A stretch of DNA of 32,856 bases from a virus: the IMG/VR virus record IMGVR_UViG_3300048918_000121, positions 1 to 32,856 of that record; one strand, 5' to 3'. The notes beneath the pieces are model-generated. The model did no database searches and had not been told where the DNA came from. It saw only the letters and a program-made list of their open reading frames with translations. Positions 1-6,975 of the stretch are shown here, piece by piece. Position numbers and translations under genes: made by a program. Every line of letters starts with the position of its first letter. The stretch's first letter is position 1.

Positions 1-2
1 CG

Positions 3-293
3 CGCGCGACTGATCCCTCAACCTCCGCAGATGCCGAGGCTGAGATCAACGCCACCGGCTTGCGCGCATTCCAGCAGGCTCAGACGACCAGCGCGGTGCG
101 CCAGCATCCCGGCAGCACCATGGCAGAACTGGCACGTAAGACGGGTATCGATCGCTATGTCCTTGGTCGCCGCATCAGTGAGTGCGAAACCGCCGGCAGT
201 GTTTTTCGGGGCCTCAAAAGGCGTTGCTCAGTGACTGGCCGGATGGCTGAGCCCTGGTTTCCGGTTGATCCGAGCATGAAGGCGGCTGCGTGA
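3..293 (+). CDS. Winged-helix-type DNA-binding phage protein (5' truncated by window edge)
   Basis: The frame is open from the left edge of the window to the stop at 291-293, so the gene begins upstream; the TTG at 60 is only an internal codon. The visible part has a helix-turn-helix signature (HPGSTMAELARKTGID, then YVLGRRISECETAG) followed by a short basic wing-like stretch. The pattern resembles small phage DNA-binding proteins found just ahead of replication genes. It lies directly before the DnaA-box-like gap and the replication genes, so a role in early transcription or replication control is likely by position. The exact family and function are not recognised. Confidence 0.6.
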   Translation, partial: RATDPSTSADAEAEINATGLRAFQQAQTTSAVRQHPGSTMAELARKTGIDRYVLGRRISECETAGSVFRGLKRRCSVTGRMAEPWFPVDPSMKAAA

Positions 294-295
294 AC

Positions 296-325
296 TTGTC
301 CACAGCGAAACATAGGTTATCCACA
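296..325 (+). promoter_or_regulatory. Two DnaA-box-like sites, possible replication origin element
   Basis: TTATCCACA at 317-325 is a perfect match to the DnaA box consensus TTATNCACA. TTGTCCACA at 296-304 differs from it by one base. Their starts are 21 bp apart, about two helical turns, in the same orientation, inside the short non-coding gap (294-373) just ahead of the replication genes. Origin function is inferred from position and motif only. Confidence 0.5.
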
Positions 326-373
326 GGGTTAACGTCTCGTAGCCTGAGATCATGTGGCGTATATAGATTGGCC

Positions 374-583
374 ATGAACAAAATCATTGGCCGTCTAAAC
401 GACTGGCGCCTGGAGCGCCGCATCCGTCGACTTGGCGCTGAGTGCGCCCATTCCCTGGCTCTTAGCCAAGTCCATCGCGAGGCTTGTCGGGCCTCGTGGA
501 ATGCCATGACCGAAGCATGCCGGAGCCGCTCACCGGAGCAGATCGCGCGCATGGAGAAGGCGAGGGGCATCAGCCGTGCGTGA
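374..583 (+). CDS. Small basic phage protein, function unknown
   Basis: This 69-residue protein begins MNKIIGRLNDW and is rich in Arg, Ala and Ser. The frame stays open upstream to 290, but the ATG at 374 is preferred because the upstream part lies over the DnaA-box-like sites and has unlikely composition. The stop overlaps the GTG start of the replication protein at 576, so the two are probably translationally coupled. No motif is recognised. Ribosome-binding sequence before 374 is weak, which lowers confidence. Confidence 0.5.
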   Translation: MNKIIGRLNDWRLERRIRRLGAECAHSLALSQVHREACRASWNAMTEACRSRSPEQIARMEKARGISRA

Positions 584-1337
584 CTACGGAAAGGTGCACA
601 CGTCCTTCTGGACGAGCCAGACCCTTCGCGCCATGAGCGACGATGGACGCATGCTGGCGATGTATCTGCTGACGTGCCCTCACGGAACCATTGCAGGGGC
701 GTTCCGTCTCCCTGACGGATACGTTTGCGACGACATGCAGTGGAGCGCTGAAAGGGTTTCGGAAGGGTTCAAGGAACTGTTGTCGAACGGTTTCGCTAAC
801 CGTTGCGAAACCTCGAAATGGGTGTGGGTGAACAAGCATTTCGAGTGGAACCAGCCGGAGAACCCAAACCAGCGCAAGGCGGTGTGCAAGATCGCGTCGC
901 AGATACCGGACCAATGCACTTGGAAGGCCCAGTACTACAAGGAAAACGCTGAAATCCTTGGCGTTGAATTGGGAGGGTCAGGTAACCCTTCGGGAACCGT
1001 TCCTCAACCAGTAGCAGTAGCAGTAGCAGGAACAGTAGCAGGAGGTGATGCCTCCGAAGTCGGCCAAGGCGGCAAGACCGGCACTCGGCTTCCGCCGAAC
1101 TGGTCTCCCGATGCTGACCTGCTCTCATGGGCAAAGGCCGAGCGACCGGACATCAACCTCGTCACCGAGACGGCTTCCTTCGTCGACTACTGGGTGTCCA
1201 AGCCCGGGAAGGATGGCCGCAAGACGGACTGGAATGCGACGTACCGAAATTGGATCAGGCGAGCGAACGCACCGCCTGGAGCGCGAACGAACGGCACGCG
1301 CACTGAATCCTCACCCGCATCGCAGAGAGCCCTATGA
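576..1337 (+). CDS. Phage replication protein, DnaT-like C-terminal domain
   Basis: The 253-residue protein has two parts. Residues 1-125 (MRDYGKVHTSFWTSQTLRAM...) look like the N-terminal domain of phage replication initiators of the O/DnaT type. A low-complexity linker near residues 145-160 (VPQPVAVAVAG) comes from a GTAGCA hexamer repeat at 1011-1040. Residues about 170-235 carry the pattern of the DnaT DNA-binding domain: LPPNW, then FVDYW, then DWNATYRNWIRR. It overlaps the helicase gene by 4 nt, so it probably delivers the helicase to the phage origin. The start is GTG at 576. Confidence 0.75.
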   Translation: MRDYGKVHTSFWTSQTLRAMSDDGRMLAMYLLTCPHGTIAGAFRLPDGYVCDDMQWSAERVSEGFKELLSNGFANRCETSKWVWVNKHFEWNQPENPNQRKAVCKIASQIPDQCTWKAQYYKENAEILGVELGGSGNPSGTVPQPVAVAVAGTVAGGDASEVGQGGKTGTRLPPNWSPDADLLSWAKAERPDINLVTETASFVDYWVSKPGKDGRKTDWNATYRNWIRRANAPPGARTNGTRTESSPASQRAL

Positions 1338-2626
1338 GCCGCAGTCCTGACGCAACCATTCTGGAAATCGAGCGCACGGTCTTGGCGTGCCTGATGCTTC
1401 GCCCTGGTGACTGCCATCGCGTGAACCTGGGCGCGGAGTGCTTCATCAGCGAACACCACGCTGACATCTTCAGCGCTGTCCATGCTCTAGGGGCCGAGAA
1501 CAAGCCGGTGGATCCGGTGTCGATCGCCGACTATTTCGAGCAGCAGGGCAGGAATCATCTGGCCGGGCTCGCTGTAACGATTGGCAACGAGGGCATGGTC
1601 ACGCCGGTGCCCGAAGCCTACGCACACCGCGTGATGACGGCGTGGCGCCAGCGCAAGGCGCGCGAGATCGGAATGGCCTTGGTTGAATCGACCGAAGAAG
1701 CCGCAGTGGACCAGGCCATTTGTGCCCTGATGGGGCTGCATGCCATCGAGCAGAATCACGAGTGGGATTCCAAGCAGGCTACGCAGCAGGCCTTTGCCGA
1801 ACTGGTGAAGATCCACAACAGCGCCGGTGCGCTGCCGGGCGTGACGACCGGCCTGGACGCGCTGGATGACAAGCTTGGCGGCTTCCATGCCGGCGACTTG
1901 ATCATCGTGGGCGGGCGCGCTGCGATGGGCAAGACGGCGATGCTGGGCGGCATGGCGCGTGGCGCCGCGCTGAAGCGCATCCCGGTCGGCGTGATCTCAG
2001 GCGAGCAGCCGGTGGTGCAGATGCAGCTCCGCAGCCTGAGCGCGCTGGCCAAGATCGAATCCATGAAGTTCCGCACGGCTCGGTTCGACGAGGCGGAATG
2101 GGCGCGGCTCACTGGTGCCACCGCAACCGCGTCCGAGCTTCCTATGTGGTTCCTGGACCGCTCGGCGCCATCGATGGCTGAAGTGGCTCGCGTGGCGCGC
2201 CGCTGGAAGCACAAGCACGGCATCAAGGCGCTGTACGTGGACTATCTGCAACGCGTCGTAGGCGAGGGCGACCGAAAGTTTGAGCAGGTGGGATTCGTCG
2301 CGCGAGCGCTGAAGAATCTTGCTCGTGATCTGGACATTCCCGTCATCGCGCTCGCCCAGGTGAGCCGAGCAGTGGAGGGGCGTGCAAACCAGATGCCCCG
2401 CATGGGCGACCTGTCCGACTCCAGCGAGATCGAGAAGGAAGCCGACGAGGTGCTGATGATCTATCGCGAGGGCTACTACGACCAGAACGCCCCGCAAGAC
2501 CAGGCACGCATCATCGTCGAGAAGAACCGCCACGGCCCCACGGGATTCATCGACGTGAGTTGGAACGGACCGATCATGACGTTTGGCGAGCAGGACGAAA
2601 GCTACGAAGCCTGGAGTGCCGCATGA
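1334..2626 (+). CDS. dnaB-like: Replicative DNA helicase, DnaB family
   Basis: The 430-residue protein has the two-domain DnaB plan. Residues 1-100 are the helical N-terminal domain (ERTVLACLM...FISEHHADIFSAV...PVDPVSIADYF). Residues from about 165 form the RecA-like motor: Walker A GGRAAMGKTA near 192-201, Walker B LYVDYLQ near 300, then IPVIALAQVSRAVE and the DSSEIEKEADEVLMIYRE and KNRHGPTG motifs. It unwinds DNA at the phage fork. ATG at 1334 overlaps the stop of the replication protein. Length is close to that of cellular DnaB, so it is probably a full helicase that replaces the host one. Confidence 0.93.
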   Translation: MSRSPDATILEIERTVLACLMLRPGDCHRVNLGAECFISEHHADIFSAVHALGAENKPVDPVSIADYFEQQGRNHLAGLAVTIGNEGMVTPVPEAYAHRVMTAWRQRKAREIGMALVESTEEAAVDQAICALMGLHAIEQNHEWDSKQATQQAFAELVKIHNSAGALPGVTTGLDALDDKLGGFHAGDLIIVGGRAAMGKTAMLGGMARGAALKRIPVGVISGEQPVVQMQLRSLSALAKIESMKFRTARFDEAEWARLTGATATASELPMWFLDRSAPSMAEVARVARRWKHKHGIKALYVDYLQRVVGEGDRKFEQVGFVARALKNLARDLDIPVIALAQVSRAVEGRANQMPRMGDLSDSSEIEKEADEVLMIYREGYYDQNAPQDQARIIVEKNRHGPTGFIDVSWNGPIMTFGEQDESYEAWSAA

Positions 2627-2841
2627 CCATCCGCTGCCACCACTGCCGCGCCCGTCTGACGCAGGACGAAACGATCTACTACGGCGACTTCTGCGAACGA
2701 TGCGAAGCCCGTATGTCGCGCCGCTGGGACGACCAGTATCCGAATCGGCCATCGAGGTTCGCCCAGCGCGTCGCCATCGTCATGGCCATTGCGATCATCG
2801 TGCTGTGCGTGGTCGGCATGAAGAAGATGGGAGGTTGGTGA
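2623..2841 (+). CDS. Small zinc-ribbon membrane protein
   Basis: The 72-residue product has two Cys pairs near the N-terminus (CHHC at residues 5-8 and CERC near 24-27), a likely zinc ribbon. A single hydrophobic segment near residues 50-66 (VAIVMAIAIIVLCVVG) follows, with a basic tail. The ATG overlaps the helicase stop (ATGA) and the stop overlaps the ATG of the methyltransferase (TGATG), which supports a real coupled gene. The frame is open upstream to 2560, but the coupled ATG is the natural start. Function unknown. Confidence 0.65.
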   Translation: MTIRCHHCRARLTQDETIYYGDFCERCEARMSRRWDDQYPNRPSRFAQRVAIVMAIAIIVLCVVGMKKMGGW

Positions 2842-3869
2842 TGGGGTTTCGGATTATCACCGGAGATTGCCGTCAGGTTCTCCAGACGTTGCCGGCAGCG
2901 TCCGTGCACTGTTGCGTTACTAGTCCGCCTTATTTCGGCCTGCGCGACTACGGCATGGATGGGCAGATTGGGTTGGAACAGACGCCTGAAGCGTTCGTCG
3001 CCGAGCTTGTAGAAGTGTTCCGTGAGGTTCGGCGCGTCCTTCGCGACGACGGAACGCTATGGCTCAACCTTGGTGACAGTTATTCATCGCACAAAGGCCA
3101 GTCGCAGGGCATTGATCCAAAGTCCGGCGCTCGACGTTTTGGCTGCAGGCCGAACGACAAGCCCATGGCCGGGTACAAGCACAAAGACCTGATCGGCATT
3201 CCGTGGCGCGTTGCCTTCGCCCTGCAAGCCGATGGATGGTATCTCCGGCAGGACATCATCTGGTCAAAGCCGAATCCGATGCCGGAAAGCGTTACCGACC
3301 GCTGCACTAAGGCGCATGAGTACGTTTTCCTACTCAGCAAAGGTCCGCGGTACTACTTCGATCACGAAGCCATCAAAGAACCGGTTGCCGCATCCACTGT
3401 TTCACGTCTCCAACAGAACCTCGAAGATCAGGCTGGAAGTGACCGCGTTCCTGGCAAAACGAACGGTCCGATGAAGGCTGTTCGGTCCAAGGCGAACACA
3501 TTCAGGAGGGAGGGCTCGAAGAGAGAGACGGCCATTCCTGGTCAAAGCGTTGGCACGCACCGTCCCGATCGCGCGGAAAGTGACTATTCGCTCGACACGC
3601 GAAATAAGCGCAGCGTTTGGAGCGTAGCGACACGCCCATTCAAGGGCGCCCACTTCGCCACCTTTCCGGAGAAGCTGATTGAGCCTTGTGTCCTTGCTGG
3701 GTGCCCGGCTGGTGGAACTGTGCTTGATCCATTCGGCGGCGCATGCACAACGGCACTCGTTTCCGAGAGGCTTGGACGGCGATCGATCATGATTGAAATG
3801 AATCCCGAGTATGCCGCGATGGGCTTCGAGCGCCTGTTCCAGTTCTCTAAGACACGGGAGGCGGCATGA
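2841..3869 (+). CDS. DNA methyltransferase (N4-cytosine/N6-adenine type)
   Basis: The 342-residue protein carries the catalytic motif IV TSPPYFGLRDYG at residues 27-38. The SAM-binding motif DPFGGACTTALVSERLGRR lies near the C-terminus (about 295-315), followed by the acidic IEMNPEY. Catalytic motif first and SAM motif last is the beta-class order. SPPY rather than DPPY or NPPY favours N4-cytosine methylation, though adenine enzymes cannot be excluded. No restriction partner is adjacent, so it is an orphan enzyme that probably marks phage DNA. The ATG at 2841 follows GGGAGG and is coupled to the gene before it; the frame is open further upstream but overlaps other genes there. Confidence 0.9.
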   Translation: MGFRIITGDCRQVLQTLPAASVHCCVTSPPYFGLRDYGMDGQIGLEQTPEAFVAELVEVFREVRRVLRDDGTLWLNLGDSYSSHKGQSQGIDPKSGARRFGCRPNDKPMAGYKHKDLIGIPWRVAFALQADGWYLRQDIIWSKPNPMPESVTDRCTKAHEYVFLLSKGPRYYFDHEAIKEPVAASTVSRLQQNLEDQAGSDRVPGKTNGPMKAVRSKANTFRREGSKRETAIPGQSVGTHRPDRAESDYSLDTRNKRSVWSVATRPFKGAHFATFPEKLIEPCVLAGCPAGGTVLDPFGGACTTALVSERLGRRSIMIEMNPEYAAMGFERLFQFSKTREAA

Positions 3870-4291
3870 CCGCCCGAACCCTATTCCTCGACAGCGACCA
3901 CGCCCGCGAGCGCATGGCGAATGCGTGGCGCTACGCCTGCGACATGCTTTCCCAGGGCAAGTCGGTGCGCGTCCGGATCGACGAGAAGAAGGCTACGCGC
4001 TCGCTCGAGCAGAACGACAAAATGTGGTCTGTCCTGACCGACATCTCGCGGCAGGTTCAGTGGCCGGTAGACGGTGCGATGCAGTTCATCGAGCCGGAGG
4101 ACTGGAAGCATGTCTTGAGTGCTGGCTTGAAGCGGCACCAGCGCGTTGCCCAGGGCGTTGACGGCGGCTTCGTGATCCTCGGCCAGCGCACCAGCCAGAT
4201 GAGCGTCAGCGAGATGTGCGAGCTGATCGAGCTTGCCCAGGCCTTTGGTGCCGAGCATGGCGTGGTTTGGTCGGAAGGAAGGAGGGCCTGA
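3866..4291 (+). CDS. ninB: Recombination protein NinB
   Basis: The 141-residue protein matches the lambda NinB (Orf) family in length and pattern: ANAWRYACDMLSQGKSVRVRI, then the family-typical KKATRSLEQNDKMWSVLTDISRQV, and a C-terminal MSVSEMCELIELAQAFGAEHGV. In lambda this protein acts with SSB and single-stranded DNA to help Red-type recombination. It starts with an ATGA overlap on the methyltransferase stop and sits in a nin-region-like block of recombination and nuclease genes. Confidence 0.88.
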   Translation: MTARTLFLDSDHARERMANAWRYACDMLSQGKSVRVRIDEKKATRSLEQNDKMWSVLTDISRQVQWPVDGAMQFIEPEDWKHVLSAGLKRHQRVAQGVDGGFVILGQRTSQMSVSEMCELIELAQAFGAEHGVVWSEGRRA

Positions 4292-4609
4292 ATGGGTACT
4301 CACCTGACTCCGCTGCGAAAGTCAGCCAAGGGAGAGGACTGCACGCTCAACGTGGCCGGCGTCTGCAACTACGACCCGTCGACCACGGTCCTGTGCCATC
4401 TGCCGATAATTGAGAGTGCCGGCATGGGCCAGAAGGCCTCAGACCTGTGCGCCTGCTACGGCTGCAACGCGTGCCACGACTGGATCGACAACCGGAACGG
4501 CACCAATCCATACGACGAGCGCCTGTTCTACGCCGCGCGCGGCCTTGTCCGTACGCAGCGCCGGATGATCGAGAAGGGGCTGATCGTGGTGAAGGGGATT
4601 GCGGCATGA
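4292..4609 (+). CDS. DUF1364 family nuclease-like protein
   Basis: The 105-residue protein has the DUF1364 pattern: LRKSAKGEDCTLNVAGVCN, then STTVLCHL, GMGQKASDLCACYGCNACHDWID. The Cys/His spacing with a final C-x2-CHDWID resembles a compact HNH-type nuclease fold. Members are common beside ninB in lambdoid phages. The start is well set by AAGGAGG ahead of the ATG at 4292. The biochemical function of the family is not firmly known to me. Confidence 0.8.
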   Translation: MGTHLTPLRKSAKGEDCTLNVAGVCNYDPSTTVLCHLPIIESAGMGQKASDLCACYGCNACHDWIDNRNGTNPYDERLFYAARGLVRTQRRMIEKGLIVVKGIAA

Positions 4610-4662
4610 CGAACGGACTTTATCCAACCATCGGCCCAATGGGCCATCACAGAGGAAAGACC

Positions 4663-4974
4663 ATGGCATACGTAACAGCATCGTCTTCGTCGTACCAAGA
4701 AAAGGCTTGCATGGATACTCTCGTGCAGACGCCAACACTTGCCCCGCTATCAGCCATCGACAGCGCCATTTCCGAAGCTCAGATTGAGCTTGATAGCTTG
4801 GAAAGTCGTCTCGGGATTTGCTTGCGCCAAGGTTCTGCGGGTAATGCGGCCGCAACGACCCGGCCCACCGCTGTCCCTGAAAGCGAACTTGTCGGCCGTC
4901 TTTTCAGTATCAGTGAGCGGCTGCAGTTCCTAAATGAACGCATCCGTGAACTGTCCGGCCGCGTGACGCTGTAA
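4663..4974 (+). CDS. Small coiled-coil phage protein, unknown function
   Basis: The 103-residue product begins MAYVTASSSSYQEKACMD. Two helical, charged stretches (AIDSAISEAQIELDSLESRL near 35-54 and VGRLFSISERLQFLNERIRE near 78-97) suggest a coiled coil or helical bundle. AGAGGAAAG seven bases before the ATG at 4663 favours this start. An in-frame ATG at 4606, overlapping the previous stop, is an alternative that would add 19 residues. No family recognised. Confidence 0.55.
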   Translation: MAYVTASSSSYQEKACMDTLVQTPTLAPLSAIDSAISEAQIELDSLESRLGICLRQGSAGNAAATTRPTAVPESELVGRLFSISERLQFLNERIRELSGRVTL

Positions 4975-4977
4975 TTC

Positions 4978-5289
4978 ATGGCAAGCGCGATCAGAAAAGC
5001 ACGCAAAGACGACAACCACGACGAGCTGGTTTCGGTGTTCGAGCGTCTCGGCTGCACGGTCGCGCAGATGCATGCCTGCGGCGTGTCGGGCTTTCCCGAC
5101 ATTGCCGTGGGTGCCCTGGGGCGAACGTGGCTTGTGGAGCTTAAAAACCCGGAGAGCCGCTATGGCCGCGCTGGACTCAACGACAACCAGTCTGCATTCG
5201 CGCGCGACTGGCGCGGCGGCCGGATCTATGTGGCCACGAACGCCGACGACGTGATTGCGCTGGTGCAGCACTGGCGGAGGGCCGCATGA
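4978..5289 (+). CDS. PD-(D/E)XK nuclease (VRR-NUC/resolvase-like)
   Basis: The 103-residue protein has a compact nuclease core: GFPDIAVG with Asp41, then WLVELKNP with Glu54 and Lys56, giving the PD...ExK catalytic signature, and a C-terminal VATNADDVIALVQHW typical of VRR-NUC and resolvase-like phage nucleases. Size fits a standalone VRR-NUC domain. Its place in the nin-like block suggests a role in resolving recombination or replication intermediates (inference). The gap before it is 3 nt and the stop overlaps the next ATG. Confidence 0.85.
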   Translation: MASAIRKARKDDNHDELVSVFERLGCTVAQMHACGVSGFPDIAVGALGRTWLVELKNPESRYGRAGLNDNQSAFARDWRGGRIYVATNADDVIALVQHWRRAA

Positions 5290-5502
5290 ATGCCCGTTTT
5301 TTACCACCTGTCCCACGCGCTGCGCATCCTGAAGCTTCCCGGCAACCAGTGGCTGGCCGAGTTGGACAAGCTCAGCCCGGAAGCTCGAGCGGAATGCGAG
5401 CCGTGGTTGAGAGGGCAAGCGAAGCGCCTACGGAACCGGCGGCCATCCGCATCGCTATCCGCGCCCTCAGTGACGACGAGCTCGCCCACGAGGCGAAGGT
5501 GA
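5290..5502 (+). CDS. Small phage protein, overlaps the next gene
   Basis: The 70-residue product starts MPVFYHLSHALRILKL and continues GNQWLAELDKLSPEARAECE, PWLRGQAKRLR. This resembles a recurring family of short phage proteins that run HALRILKLP...W...L...R....YLRGQ (pattern recognised from memory; function unknown). The ATG at 5290 stands 1 nt after the nuclease stop. The C-terminal 25 residues are Ser/Arg/Pro-rich and overlap the next gene in another frame, which suggests the gene was extended over its neighbour. Confidence 0.6.
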   Translation: MPVFYHLSHALRILKLPGNQWLAELDKLSPEARAECEPWLRGQAKRLRNRRPSASLSAPSVTTSSPTRRR

Positions 5503-5615
5503 TGCGGCAAAAGGCCAGCTACGCCCAGGGCATGGCCGCCCGGCTCGACCGAGAAATCAAACGCAGGCGGAACAGTCTCCGCCGCGCCGTTACAAAAGCG
5601 AACGAGGGGGTTTGA
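5394..5615 (+). CDS. Small charged helical protein, unknown function
   Basis: The 73-residue product (MRAVVERASEAPTEPAAI...) has a convincing helical part: LSDDELAHEAKVMRQKASYA followed by AARLDREIKRRRNSLRRAV. The frame is open back to 5286, where an ATG overlaps the nuclease stop, but the upstream part is Pro/Ser-rich and is better explained by the overlapping gene at 5290. ATG 5394 is therefore preferred. If real, the two genes share 109 nt in different frames. Function unknown. Confidence 0.5.
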   Translation: MRAVVERASEAPTEPAAIRIAIRALSDDELAHEAKVMRQKASYAQGMAARLDREIKRRRNSLRRAVTKANEGV

Positions 5616-5616
5616 T

Positions 5617-6288
5617 ATGCACGTGGGAAAACTGATGGCTCGGCTCAACGCCAAGAATGTCCGCTTTGATGTCGGCACAGGCGGCCTGCCGGAGCTGACG
5701 CCCCAGGATGTTGCCGCGGCGCTTGGTATGGTGCCGGCAGGGCTCGGCCGCGAGCTGCTTTGCCGTCTCTGGTGGCCGGACGGTTCCACGCTCACCGCGC
5801 GCGAACTATCCCGGTTGCTGCTGCATACCATCCAGACCGAATGGGCGCGCCGCGAATCGGCCATGCTTGATGGGCTACTGGCTGTGGCGGCACATACCGG
5901 CGGCGAATCGCTGCGACAGGCCCAGCGGCGCTATGCGACGGCCCATGCCAATCGCTGGCCGAAGTATGTGGTGAATGCTGAGACGGGCGAGACCAACAAG
6001 GTCTATGAGAATCTGGCGCGTTGCGTCGTGTTCGAGCTCATTGAGCCGAAACATTGCCCTGCCTGCGGTGGCCGCGGCCATGTCCGGTCCGAGACCGGCC
6101 CGAAGAAGTGTGACCGCTGCGAAGGTGCTGGAGTGGTGTCTTACGGCAATACGCGTCGCGCCAAGCATCTCGGCGTGCTGGAGTCGTCCTATCGACAGCA
6201 GTGGGACAAGCCGTATACGTGGCTGCTTGATATGGTCACCGAGCAGCTGCGTACAGCGACATACGCGATGGAGCGAGCAGCAGCTTAG
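5617..6288 (+). CDS. Q-like: Q-like late antitermination protein
   Basis: The 223-residue protein has a helical N-terminal half and a DnaJ-type double zinc knuckle, CPACGGRG and CDRCEGAG (Cys147, Cys150, Cys165, Cys168). The tail SSYRQQWDKPYTWLLDMVTEQL follows. The Antiterm family, to which phage 82 Q belongs, carries such a zinc knuckle. It is the last early gene and is followed at once by a candidate late promoter, terminator and tRNA, which is where Q acts. Q modifies RNA polymerase at the late promoter so that it reads through terminators. Assignment rests on motif plus context. Confidence 0.75.
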   Translation: MHVGKLMARLNAKNVRFDVGTGGLPELTPQDVAAALGMVPAGLGRELLCRLWWPDGSTLTARELSRLLLHTIQTEWARRESAMLDGLLAVAAHTGGESLRQAQRRYATAHANRWPKYVVNAETGETNKVYENLARCVVFELIEPKHCPACGGRGHVRSETGPKKCDRCEGAGVVSYGNTRRAKHLGVLESSYRQQWDKPYTWLLDMVTEQLRTATYAMERAAA

Positions 6289-6293
6289 AGAAA

Positions 6294-6314
6294 TTCGCAT
6301 TTCCAGAATGCGAA
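6294..6314 (+). promoter_or_regulatory. Perfect 8-bp inverted repeat, operator- or Q-site-like
   Basis: TTCGCATT (6294-6301) and AATGCGAA (6307-6314) form a perfect inverted repeat around TCCAG. It overlaps the candidate -35 of the late promoter, 5 nt after the Q-like gene. It could be a protein-binding site, for example for Q, or an RNA hairpin ending the early transcript; no T-run follows. Confidence 0.55.
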
Positions 6315-6329
6315 AACGCTAAGTACAAT
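6301..6329 (+). promoter_or_regulatory. Candidate late promoter (pR'-like)
   Basis: The -10 hexamer TACAAT (6324-6329) matches the sigma-70 consensus at 5 of 6 bases. It lies 17 bp after TTCCAG (6301-6306), a weak -35. Transcription would start near 6336, about 60 nt before the T-run of the terminator at 6369-6397. A weak -35 between an antiterminator gene and a terminator is what lambdoid late promoters show. Confidence 0.5.
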
Positions 6330-6368
6330 GACTCTGCCTCTCCGGCCCCCTGGAGAAAGCGCACGTTC

Positions 6369-6397
6369 AAGCCCTGCTACTTGGTGGGGCTTTTTTT
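6369..6397 (+). terminator. Intrinsic terminator in late leader (tR'-like)
   Basis: AAGCCC (6369-6374) pairs with GGGCTT (6387-6392) around a 12-nt loop, followed by seven T residues (6391-6397). It lies between the candidate late promoter and the tRNA and lysis genes, so it should stop late transcription unless the Q-like protein acts. Confidence 0.75.
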
Positions 6398-6399
6398 AT

Positions 6400-6475
6400 G
6401 CGTCCCTGGTCCAACTGGCAGGGCACGATCCTTCCAAGATCGAAGATGCCGGTTCGAGTCCGGCGGGACGCTCCA
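6400..6475 (+). tRNA. tRNA-Gly(UCC), phage-borne
   Basis: A complete 76-nt tRNA. The acceptor stem GCGTCCC pairs with GGGACGC. The D arm is GTCC/GGGC. The anticodon stem CGATC/GATCG encloses loop CTTCCAA with anticodon TCC (reads GGA and GGG). The variable loop is 5 nt, the T arm is GCCGG-TTCGAGT-CCGGC, and the discriminator T is followed by an encoded CCA. It starts 3 nt after the terminator T-run and ends 8 nt before the endolysin gene, so it should be made from the late transcript. Shiga-toxin phages also carry tRNA genes downstream of Q. Confidence 0.95.
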
Positions 6476-6483
6476 TCTGAGGA

Positions 6484-6975
6484 ATGCCCATGCCTCGAAT
6501 CACCGCCGGACAAGCAGGCGGTTCGAATGCATGCGCCTTCCTGGACATGCTTGCCGTGTCGGAGATCGGTTTGCCATTGCTCGCCAAGAGTGATGACGGC
6601 TACAACGTCCTGGTCGGCTCGACCGCCTTCAGGCCGCTGCTGTTCTCAAGCTATGCGACGCATCCGAACATCTTCAACCGGGCAACCAATTCGACGGCGG
6701 CCGGTCGATATCAGCTGCTCAACCGCTACTGGGTCGCCTACAAGGCAAAGCTTGGCTTGCCGGACTTTGGCCCATTGAGCCAGGACCTGATTGCCATCCA
6801 GCAAATCAAAGAGCGAAAGGCCTTCACACTGATCTGTGCCGGGCATTTCGCTGAAGCCGTATGTGCTGTCTCCAACATCTGGGCAAGCCTTCCTGGCGCC
6901 GGATACGGGCAGCACGAGAATGACCTGGCCTCGCTCCAGGCCGCCTATATCGCCGCAGGGGGCGTAGTGGCATGA
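6484..6975 (+). CDS. Endolysin, lambda R-type lytic transglycosylase
   Basis: The 163-residue protein closely follows lambda R: AFLDMLAVSE, GYNVLVG, STAAGRYQLLNRYW, QDLIAIQQIKERKA and a near-identical SNIWASLPGAGYGQ. The catalytic Glu corresponds to Glu27 in AVSE. Lambda R cleaves the MurNAc-GlcNAc bond without hydrolysis, leaving a 1,6-anhydro product. There is no signal peptide, so release needs the holin that follows. Two in-frame ATGs (6484, 6490) are possible starts. This opens the lysis cassette. Confidence 0.95.
   Translation: MPMPRITAGQAGGSNACAFLDMLAVSEIGLPLLAKSDDGYNVLVGSTAFRPLLFSSYATHPNIFNRATNSTAAGRYQLLNRYWVAYKAKLGLPDFGPLSQDLIAIQQIKERKAFTLICAGHFAEAVCAVSNIWASLPGAGYGQHENDLASLQAAYIAAGGVVA

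Noticed and set aside
1011-1040. GTAGCA hexamer repeat as a phase-variation tract
   Set aside because: The unit is six bases, so gain or loss keeps the frame and only changes an Ala/Val linker length.
1048-1350. Out-of-frame ATG with a strong AGGAGG inside the replication gene
   Set aside because: The Shine-Dalgarno-like sequence arises from the GTAGCA repeat region. The resulting frame is Arg/Pro/Ser-rich and overlaps two well-supported genes.
6400-6475. tRNA-Gly as an integration site
   Set aside because: The tRNA is complete, no second partial copy is seen, and it lies in the middle of the phage late region.
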